Shown here: positions 15,513 to 22,800 of the stretch, one piece after another
How the letters are laid out: each line of letters starts with the position of its first letter
How positions within the stretch are numbered: the stretch's first letter is position 1
Source: 4572-13 sp964594065
GTDB taxonomy: Bacteria > Planctomycetota > Phycisphaerae > Sedimentisphaerales > Anaerohalosphaeraceae
NCBI GenBank assembly: GCA_964594065.1
Contig: CAZQKX010000038.1
Location: forward strand, 1 to 33,719
DNA: 33,719 nucleotides
Direction of reading: 5' to 3'
Position numbers and translations under genes: made by a program
Notes under the pieces: model-generated
What the model was told of the DNA's origin: nothing
The model's database searches: none
The model's input: only the letters and a program-made list of their open reading frames with translations

Positions 15513-17153
15513 TCAATAAACCTTCTTCGTTTTAGTCTCTACTGACATAGTTAGATCGTAGAGTCTTGACTTTATTGTTTTCATATACCAGTCCGTTTCC
15601 AGTCGGTGTCCGGCAGAGTGTTCCTGAATTACCTGAATACTTTTTAAATAATAGTTCGTCGCACCGGAGGATTGTTTGTTTTTGCGCATGCATTCGGCAA
15701 CAACAAAATACGAGAACCAGAGATCGCCTTGAGAGGTGTTCTTTAAATAAATATTTATCGTTTCATTAGATGATTCATCTTCTGTTAAAAATTTGACCGC
15801 CTGTTTTTCTCTTCCATCAACAAAATAAAGTGCTGCTTTGTCTACCTTATTACCATGCCATGCATCGAGGAAGGCGATAAACATACGAGCTTTGCCATAT
15901 TGTACCAAGTTGTTCGTTTGGGAACCAAGCTCTTTTTGGGCTTTTTCTAAATTACGTCTTGCTTTTATTTCATTCATATAAAGATAGAAGCTGGTATAAG
16001 AAAAAGCAATTAAGATAATGAACAAAAGTCCGACAATGGTACTTGAAAATTTATGTTTTACCAGGTACTTTTTAACTTTGTATGAAGTTGACTCGGGACC
16101 TGCAATGAGTGGATTTCCGTTCAAGTAATTTCGAATATCGTCTGCAAATTCCGTAGCTGTTTTATATCGCTGTTGTCGCTCTTTTCGCAGTGCTTTCAAC
16201 GGGATCCATTCCAGTTCATCGTGAAGCTGCTTTTTAAGATTCTTTAATGCAGTATGGCGGTTTTCTGCAATTGTCTTGGCTTCTTCTGTTTCGACCGACA
16301 GTATCGTGCTGGGACGAGGAGGCTCCTGCTCACAAATAATCCGCTGGATTTCTTTAAATGCAGCTTTGCGAAGCGTTTTAGGATTAAAAGGTAAAGCGCC
16401 TGTTAACAATTCGTATAATAACACCCCCAGCGAATACACATCAGCCAAAGTATCAATATCGCGGTTGCCCAAATCCGCTTGTTCAGGACTCATATATTCC
16501 GGTGTGCCGATTAATTGTCCTGCTGCAGTAAAAATAGTTTCTTCTGTAAGATTTTGACCGAGAGCCTTGGCAATGCCAAAATCAATGAGTTTCGGTACAC
16601 CGTGTCCATTCTCATTGCAGACTAGGACATTGGACGGCTTGATATCTCTATGGATAATCCCTTTTTGGTGGGCATAGTGGATTGCCTCACACACTATAAT
16701 AAACAATTCGAGCCGTTCTTTGATGGACAATTGATATTTGTCACAGTAGTCTGTGATAGGGATTCCTTCTACATGTTCCATCACAAAATAAGGCCGCCCG
16801 TTGTCAGTATTTCCTCCATCAAATATTTTTGCGATATTAGGATGGTTTAGGAGCGCCAGGGCTTGGCGTTCTGCTTCAAACCGGGCAATGACCTGCTTGG
16901 AATCCATGCCTGGCTTGATGATTTTCAAGGCAACCTGCCGTTTGACAGGCTCCTGCTGATTTGCCAGAAAAACGTACCCAAAGCCGCCTTCGCCCAAGGT
17001 TCGGATAAGCTTGTAAGGGCCGATTTGGGTCATTTGAATGGTATCACCAGAACCCGTTCCCGGCAGGCTAACCGTTGGAAAACCACTTTCTGCTGAAGGC
17101 TTTTTATCCTCTTCTTTTTCCACTCTATAAATCTCCCGGAAAAGATTTGACAC
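15513..17153 (-). CDS. Membrane-anchored Ser/Thr protein kinase
   Basis: Hanks-type kinase expected to phosphorylate cytoplasmic partners, perhaps the FHA protein or sigma factor nearby. The kinase domain (about 46-335) appears active: glycine loop GEGGFGYVF (54-62), Lys77 in ALKII, catalytic HRDIKPSN with Asp170, DFG Asp191, and GTPEYMSPEQA activation segment. One transmembrane helix follows (about 371-393), then a roughly 150-residue outer region with helical repeat-like sequence. The start is a GTG at 17153 with no clear ribosome site; the next in-frame ATG (residue 41) would remove the tail before the kinase domain. The -35 box of the divergent FHA promoter overlaps this GTG. Such kinases beside ECF sigma factors are typical of planctomycetes. 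The gene is coupled to the prepilin-like gene downstream. Confidence 0.92.
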   Translation of the reverse strand: MSNLFREIYRVEKEEDKKPSAESGFPTVSLPGTGSGDTIQMTQIGPYKLIRTLGEGGFGYVFLANQQEPVKRQVALKIIKPGMDSKQVIARFEAERQALALLNHPNIAKIFDGGNTDNGRPYFVMEHVEGIPITDYCDKYQLSIKERLELFIIVCEAIHYAHQKGIIHRDIKPSNVLVCNENGHGVPKLIDFGIAKALGQNLTEETIFTAAGQLIGTPEYMSPEQADLGNRDIDTLADVYSLGVLLYELLTGALPFNPKTLRKAAFKEIQRIICEQEPPRPSTILSVETEEAKTIAENRHTALKNLKKQLHDELEWIPLKALRKERQQRYKTATEFADDIRNYLNGNPLIAGPESTSYKVKKYLVKHKFSSTIVGLLFIILIAFSYTSFYLYMNEIKARRNLEKAQKELGSQTNNLVQYGKARMFIAFLDAWHGNKVDKAALYFVDGREKQAVKFLTEDESSNETINIYLKNTSQGDLWFSYFVVAECMRKNKQSSGATNYYLKSIQVIQEHSAGHRLETDWYMKTIKSRLYDLTMSVETKTKKVY

Positions 17154-17174
17154 AATACATATTCAGGATATAAT
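17147..17174 (+). promoter_or_regulatory. Consensus sigma-70 promoter of the FHA gene
   Basis: TTGACA (17147-17152) and TATAAT (17169-17174) match consensus perfectly, 16 bases apart. The start near 17181 gives a leader of about 43 bases. The -35 box overlaps the GTG start of the divergent kinase gene, so the two genes may interfere. Confidence 0.8.
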
Positions 17175-17223
17175 ATTACAAATGTAAAATCAAGTTATTG
17201 ATCTATTTTCACAGGTACCAAAA

Positions 17224-17598
17224 ATGGCCTCACTGATAATTGAGAACGGAACAAACCAGGGTTATTATTACCCATTGGGTCATCGAACCAATGTAATCGG
17301 GAGGTCCGAGTCGGTTCCCATTCAAATCCTTGATGACCAAGTATCCCGCAAGCACTTACAGATTCGGTACGACCAGGCAAGTCAATCTTACGTAGCCATT
17401 GACATGAACAGCAAACATGGTGTTTTTGTCAACAATCTAAAGGTCACCGAAGAAGTTGTTCTCAAAGATGAAGACCGTATCCAGATTGGGGACACGACTC
17501 TTCTATTTACATGTCAAGATTTCCCTGATGCTGAAAGTGCCTTACACTATTTCAAAAAAGCCGGACAAAGACGATTTACAACACTTGGGGATCAGTAA
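17224..17598 (+). CDS. FHA domain protein
   Basis: Small cytoplasmic phosphothreonine-binding protein. The FHA fold spans about residues 4-97: the NVIGRSES loop (Gly-Arg-Ser), the SRKHLQI motif and the SKHGVFVNN segment give the family's conserved phosphopeptide-binding residues; the usual NGT is VNN here. A 25-residue tail follows. It is divergent from the Ser/Thr kinase gene and is a plausible reader of that kinase's products (inference). The ribosome site is weak, but the consensus promoter is directly upstream. Its last 23 bases overlap the convergent gene ending at 17576. Confidence 0.9.
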   Translation: MASLIIENGTNQGYYYPLGHRTNVIGRSESVPIQILDDQVSRKHLQIRYDQASQSYVAIDMNSKHGVFVNNLKVTEEVVLKDEDRIQIGDTTLLFTCQDFPDAESALHYFKKAGQRRFTTLGDQ

Positions 17599-18124
17599 GT
17601 TTTTCCATATTTTCACAGCAATATTCCTGGGCCTGCTGATATAGTTTTAATATGTAATCCGGCAGCCAATCTTCTTTCGATAGACGCGAAAAGCTCTTCT
17701 CTAAATTATTATAAGAATAGCTCGAAATCCTCTTATGATGGTACAACAAAGCACAAGCAATGATGGCATAATAGATCACATTATAGATATGATGCTCGAT
17801 TTGGTCAGTACTCTTGATGGAAAGCTCCTTGAAATAATCCTTAATCTTGATCAAAAGTCCCAACTCGACCTTGTCATTCTTAATAACCGTTTTTAAGGTT
17901 TTAGTTTTGGATATTCCGGAGATATTACACAGAACGGAGAGATGATTCGGCAGAAGTCCTTTTTTAAAAAAGACTTCGGGCAAACTTTTTATCATCGTGT
18001 CAGCAAGTAATTCGGACTTTTGATCCTCAGGAAACGTTTGTTTTTCTGCATGCTTTTCAAAAATTAAATTAATCAATTGATGCATCATCGTGCGAGTAAT
18101 CTTTTTTTGTTTTTTCTGCTGCAT
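17576..18124 (-). CDS. Hypothetical protein downstream of the ECF sigma factor
   Basis: Not recognised. A 182-residue, lysine-rich, largely helical protein (N-terminus MQQKKQKKITRTMMHQLINL) with no signal peptide. One moderately hydrophobic helix (NVIYYAIIACALLYHHKR, about 115-132) may be buried rather than membrane-spanning. It lies 89 bases after the sigma factor gene on the same strand, and its 3' end overlaps the convergent FHA gene by 23 bases. The position suggests a role in the sigma/kinase/FHA signalling block. The ribosome site is weak, and a start at either Met of MMHQLINL is possible. Confidence 0.65.
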   Translation of the reverse strand: MQQKKQKKITRTMMHQLINLIFEKHAEKQTFPEDQKSELLADTMIKSLPEVFFKKGLLPNHLSVLCNISGISKTKTLKTVIKNDKVELGLLIKIKDYFKELSIKSTDQIEHHIYNVIYYAIIACALLYHHKRISSYSYNNLEKSFSRLSKEDWLPDYILKLYQQAQEYCCENMEKLTDPQVL

Positions 18125-18213
18125 ATTCTTAAATCCTAATTTTTGGACTTATTCATTTTATAGAGCCAACCTGAACTGTAATAAATTACGGAAATCAAGC
18201 ATCATCTTGCGCG

Positions 18214-18948
18214 CTAAATCGCTATTTTTTCAATCAAGTCAGAAATTTCGTCTTCCACCTCGGAATTGGAGCCCGCTGTTATTTGTAAATTGTGAATGAT
18301 CATTTTCTTAACTCTTCTTTTGACTGTAACGATCATATTAGACGCCTTTGCCATGTCCTCAATGTTTAACTTTTTACATATATCTTTTAATGAAAGTGGT
18401 TTGCTGCCATAGAGGATGGGTTCCAGACAGCGGAACTGGAACAATGCCCAATAGTCGCCCATCCCGGCATCTTCCATGTCGGATTTGACTTCTGCGAAAG
18501 ATCGCCGGAGCAGTTCCATCACCCACACACTGTTAAACGCCTCTTCAGCATTCATTTCTCCATCTATCTCCGCCAACTCGAATCCGTCAACGGCATCATA
18601 TGAAAAAATCTCTTTGGAAGGCATTCTTTTTTGAGAATGTTCAGATCGATAGGTGTCGGTCAAATACCGTTCCAGAGCTGTCAGCAGAAAATTTCGAAAT
18701 CGTCCCTTTTGGGGGTCTGCAGACTGAACTAAATTACGTCCCCACACGATTTCTCCAAAAAATCCCTGGGTCAGATCCTTCGCTTTTTCATTGTTATGTC
18801 CTTTTCTGCGAATGTACCAGTAAACCGGCTTCCAGTATTTCTGAAATAGTTCGTCCAGAATTGCTTTTTTGCAATCATTATCGGTGCTTTGAGAATTGAC
18901 AATAACCGTCCAGCATGTCGTGCTGAATCGTCTTTGGCTGCCACCCAT
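18214..18948 (-). CDS. ECF-family RNA polymerase sigma factor (planctomycete type)
   Basis: Predicted extracytoplasmic-function sigma factor directing RNA polymerase to a regulon. The N-terminal FSTTCWTVIV segment and region 2 (LFQKYWKPVYWYIRRKGHNNEKAKDLTQGFF) match planctomycete ECF groups. Region 4 is visible near 195-225 (LSLKDICKKLNIED, with VKRRVKKMI). The open frame extends to 19302, but the upstream part is not sigma-like and a consensus promoter lies inside it. The ATG at 18948 is given; a TTG at 18972 has a better ribosome site (GGAG, 6 bases away) and is an alternative. No anti-sigma gene with a zinc-binding motif is adjacent; the membrane protein divergently encoded at 19212 or the nearby kinase could take that role (inference). 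Confidence 0.85.
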   Translation of the reverse strand: MGGSQRRFSTTCWTVIVNSQSTDNDCKKAILDELFQKYWKPVYWYIRRKGHNNEKAKDLTQGFFGEIVWGRNLVQSADPQKGRFRNFLLTALERYLTDTYRSEHSQKRMPSKEIFSYDAVDGFELAEIDGEMNAEEAFNSVWVMELLRRSFAEVKSDMEDAGMGDYWALFQFRCLEPILYGSKPLSLKDICKKLNIEDMAKASNMIVTVKRRVKKMIIHNLQITAGSNSEVEDEISDLIEKIAI

Positions 18949-19012
18949 TTCGGTGTCAAATCGATTTCCCAAGACCTTCTCCCCGTATTTAGCCGTACTG
19001 TTGTAACAATTA

Positions 19013-19040
19013 ATTATAACACAAAACTTTATCTTTTCAA
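19013..19040 (-). promoter_or_regulatory. Sigma-70-like promoter of the ECF sigma factor gene
   Basis: On the minus strand, TTGAAA (19035-19040) and a perfect TATAAT (19013-19018) are 16 bases apart. The start near 19006 leaves a leader of about 58 bases before the ATG at 18948. Confidence 0.7.
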
Positions 19041-19074
19041 TCGATAACTTTCTGAAATTAAAGGCTTTATCAAA

Positions 19075-19107
19075 AGTTTCTCGACAGTATATCCTTATTG
19101 AGAAACT
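19075..19107. promoter_or_regulatory. Inverted repeat between the divergent promoters
   Basis: Perfect arms AGTTTCTC (19075-19082) and GAGAAACT (19100-19107) with a 17-base spacer lie just upstream of the sigma factor promoter. A dimeric regulator site is plausible. Confidence 0.4.
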
Positions 19108-19111
19108 GCTT

Positions 19112-19131
19112 CCCGAAAGAATTCTTCCGGG
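19112..19131. promoter_or_regulatory. Imperfect 20-base palindrome centred on GAATTC
   Basis: CCCGAAAGAATTCTTCCGGG pairs with itself except for one mismatched pair. Its ATTCTTCCG part recurs at 19150-19158, inside the promoter of the membrane protein gene, 29 bases away. Together with the neighbouring inverted repeat it marks this as a regulated divergent region. Confidence 0.4.
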
Positions 19132-19142
19132 TTCGCGCAAGA

Positions 19143-19170
19143 TTGTGAGATTCTTCCGTAATTTTATACA
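19143..19170 (+). promoter_or_regulatory. Candidate promoter of the membrane HTH protein gene
   Basis: TTGTGA (19143-19148) and TATACA (19165-19170) are 16 bases apart. The start would fall near 19177, about 35 bases before the ATG. The match is moderate. Confidence 0.4.
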
Positions 19171-19211
19171 AACATTCATAATAAGTAAATAAATACGAAA
19201 AGGAGATAAAA

Positions 19212-19676
19212 ATGGACATGGCATACTCAACAGAACAGTTTTATGATATCGAAGCTCTCCCTGATCTTCATTCAAGAATATTAACATGGATATTAGCAGC
19301 AAGCAAGCTGTCAGCCCAAATCCTTATCGTGACATTGGAATGCCTGTTTGGATTATATCTCGGGGCGGTTGCCGGATGGTGTGGGGGATGGTGCACGGGC
19401 AATGTTTACCAGAACACCTGTAACTCGGGTACGTTCACATCTTTTGAAGAAATACGACTCTGGTGTAATCTACCGCATACATTTGGGCAATATGGAACGA
19501 TTCTTGGTGCCGCAATCGGGGTAATATGTGTGATTTTTATCTCGAGACGTATCAAACGTAATCGGATTCTTGAGTTATACAGAAATGGCACAACAAGACC
19601 CTGTGATCTGGCCAAATTCACGGGGATAAGCCGACAAAAAGTGGAATCTATATTAATTCGACTTGAAAGAGCCTGA
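19212..19676 (+). CDS. Small membrane protein with C-terminal helix-turn-helix
   Basis: Not assignable to a named family. The 154-residue protein has two predicted membrane helices (about 34-57 and 95-111) joined by a cysteine-rich outer loop (GWCGGWCTG, four Cys between 57 and 85). A basic stretch (SRRIKRNR) follows helix 2, placing the C-terminus in the cytoplasm. The last 30 residues (RPCDLAKFTGISRQKVESILIRL) look like a helix-turn-helix. It could be a membrane-tethered transcription regulator, or a partner of the divergently encoded ECF sigma factor. The ribosome site AAGGAG is strong and well placed. Inverted repeats lie in the shared upstream region. Confidence 0.7.
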   Translation: MDMAYSTEQFYDIEALPDLHSRILTWILAASKLSAQILIVTLECLFGLYLGAVAGWCGGWCTGNVYQNTCNSGTFTSFEEIRLWCNLPHTFGQYGTILGAAIGVICVIFISRRIKRNRILELYRNGTTRPCDLAKFTGISRQKVESILIRLERA

Positions 19677-19739
19677 AAATTAGGCGGATCAGTGATACAC
19701 CGTGTTGTCCAGCGGAAAGCATAATAAGGGCGTTTTTTC

Positions 19740-19767
19740 TTGACATTGCAGCGAATATTTTTATAAT
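19740..19767 (+). promoter_or_regulatory. Consensus sigma-70 promoter of the beta-helix array
   Basis: TTGACA (19740-19745) and TATAAT (19762-19767) are perfect and 16 bases apart. A start near 19774 gives an untranslated leader of about 124 bases. No other promoter was found upstream of the second and third genes, so this one may serve all three. Confidence 0.8.
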
Positions 19768-19897
19768 AATCCTTATCTGCTTTGTCGAATTTAGATTGAT
19801 AAAGGCGATAATAAACAACGTTCAATTTGCTCGGTTTTTTGATTTCTCTACTTCGCTCATTCTTCCCTGCCGGGTACAAATATAAGGAGGGACGAAA

Positions 19898-22800
19898 ATT
19901 AAAAAAACATACATTGAAACTTTTCTAATCATCTTCGGCTTAATCCTTATCCTTATTTGCTGCAATTCCCAGGCAGCCACTATTTATGTGGATGATGATG
20001 CGACGGGTACCAATAACGGTTCATCCTGGACCGATGCGTATAACTATCTGCAGAATGCCTTAGTAGACGCTGTTTCTGACGATGAGATCTGGGTGGCAGA
20101 AGGAATCTATTATCCTGATCAGGGCGGGGGATGGATGGCTGGCAACCGGTACGCGGCATTTGAGTTAGCTAACAGTGTGGCTGTCTACGGTGGTTTTGCT
20201 GATACCGGAAATTCGACCTGGCAAGATCGTGATCCCAATCAGTTCGAAACGATCCTCAGCGGCGATATTGGCACTTCAGAAGATCCGAGTGATAACTGCT
20301 ATCATGTGCTTTATCATCTGATCGGACTCGAGCTGAATGCAACAGCTGTTCTGGACGGTTTTACCATCACGGCTGGTTACGCTGACGGTCCAGGATTCCA
20401 CAGTTTTGGCGGAGGAATCTGTAACGATAACAACAATCCGACAGTGACCAACTGCAAATTTATCGGCAATGTTGCCATCCGCGAAGGAGGCGGGATGTTT
20501 AACTATATTAGCAGCCCGACAGTGACCAACTGCATTTTCTCTGCCAACTTGGCTGACTACGGTAGCGGAGTGGCTAACTGGTCTAACAGCGAGCCGAATA
20601 TAAGCAACTGTACCTTTACCGGCAACTTAGCTAACTACGGTGGAGGGATGGAGAACTACATTAGCAGCCCGGTATTAACCGACTGCACGTTTACCAATAA
20701 CCAAGCTGGCAGTGGCGGTGGGGTATATAACGAGGGTAGCAGTCCTATAGTAACTAATTGTATTTTCACCGGCAATTCAACTGACTACGGTGGCGGCGGA
20801 ATGTTCAACTACATTAGCAATCCGGTATTAACCGACTGCACATTTACCAATAACCAATCTGGCAGCGGGGGCGGGATATATAATGAGGACAGCAGTCCAA
20901 GAGTAACCGAATGTGCCTTCAACGGCAACTCGGATATTATTATGGGGGGTGGAGTGGCTAACTGGGATAATAGTAAACCGGACATGAATAACTGTACTTT
21001 TACTGATAACTCGGCTGACTATGGTGGAGGGCTGTTTAATTCCATGAACAGTAGTCCGGAAGTATCTGATTGTATTTTCACGGGTAATTCGGCTGGTAAC
21101 TCTGGTGGCGGAATATATAGCCAGGATAACAGTGATCCGAACATAACTGGTTGCACCTTCATCAATAACTCGGCGATGGGTGGCGGCGGGATGTTAAACT
21201 CTCACTGCAATCCAACTGTGATTGATTGTAACTTTATAAGCAACTCAGCACAAAACGGTGGTGGGATGATGAATGGATATAACAGTCCAACAGTAATTGG
21301 CTGTACTTTTTCGGGCAATATAGCGGACGCTCACGGGGGTGGAATATTTAATTCCTTCAACAGCCCGACAGTGTCTGGCTGTATCTTCACAAATAACTCA
21401 GCGAACGCCGGTGGAGGGATGAGTAACAGCAATAACATCAGCTTAATAATAAGCTACTGCAATTTCTCTGACAACTCAGCTGCATTAGGCGGTGGGATGT
21501 ATAATTCGTTGAACAAACCGACGCTAAACAACTGTACATTTACCGGCAATACGGCTGATACTGGTGGCGGTGGGATGTATAATGGTTTTGCCAGCAGTCC
21601 AACAATGACTGACTGCACCTTTACTGATAATGTATGCAATACTGACCACTATGGGGCAGGAATATATAACAGCAACAGCACCCTTCAAGCTGCTAACTGT
21701 ACTATCAATGGCAATAATCCAACAGGGCTATACTTTTTTGCTACATCAACAGTCCCCCCGGCGGGCAATGGTTATATCGCTGTTTCGGCCGGAGGTTTTC
21801 ACAGCCTGGCGCTAAAAGCCGACGGTTCCGTAGTAGGATGGGGCAGCAATCTATATGGTCAGGCTACTCCACCTGATAACAATGATGCCTATACTGCCAT
21901 TTCGACCGGCACTTCTCACAGTTTGGCTCTAAAAACAGACGGCTCTATTGTGGGTTGGGGTGATGATGATTTTGGACAGTCCAGCCCCCCGGCAGGCAAC
22001 GACTATGTTGCTATAGCGGCAGGAATTACCCACAGTCTGGCTCTCAAGACAGACGGTTCCATAGTGTGTTGGGGCGATGACTCCTATGATCTGTCTAGCC
22101 CCCCAGCCGGAGATAACTATGTTGCCATTGCTGCTGGAGCTTTCCACAGTTTAGCTCTTACTGCTGAAGGTTCCATTGTGGGCTGGGGAGAAAATTCTTC
22201 TGGTCAATCCAGCCCCCCGGCCGGCAATGATTATACTGCTGTTTCTGCCGGTTTTATGTTTAGCCTGGCTCTTAAAGAAGATGGCTCCTTAGTTGGGTGG
22301 GGGCTTGATAATTTCGGCCAGGCCAGCCCACCGGCTGGTAATGACTATGTTGCTATTGCAGCCGGTCTTGACCACGGCATGGCCCTGAAAGCTGACGGCA
22401 CACTCGTTGGTTGGGGTAATAATGAGCATGGTCAGGCTGATCCTCCGATTGGTAATGACTACACTGCCATCGCCGCAGAAATGCACAATCTGGCGTTGAA
22501 AACCGACGGTTCAATTATCGCCTGGCCTAAACTCACGATGACTCTAACTGACTGCACAATCGATAACAATAGTACTTATGGCGTTTGGATGGAGGAATAC
22601 ATTGATGTTGAAATAGAGGGTAATGTTGAGATTGTCGATAATAACTGGATTGGGAAAGACATTGAACTCAACGGCAATGGAAAACTATATCTAAATCCTA
22701 ATTCAACTTTAGAATTGAGCGATTCTACTATCAGTTGTGACATTTTCGGAACAGGTAGCATATTAGTTGCTGCTGATACAGAACTTGTCATTAAAGGCGA

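Noticed and set aside
18949..19302. 118-residue extension of the ECF sigma factor
   Set aside because: A consensus promoter for the gene lies within it, and the extension does not resemble sigma factors.
19406..19879. 157-codon minus-strand open frame opposite the membrane protein gene
   Set aside because: It begins with TTG without a ribosome site, overlaps a better-supported gene and runs across a consensus promoter. The part at 19690-19850 looks slightly protein-like and could be a gene remnant, but nothing confirms it.
20430..21720. CRISPR-like or DNA-level repeat array
   Set aside because: The units vary in length and sequence, keep the reading frame and encode beta-helix turns. There are no constant repeats with unique spacers.
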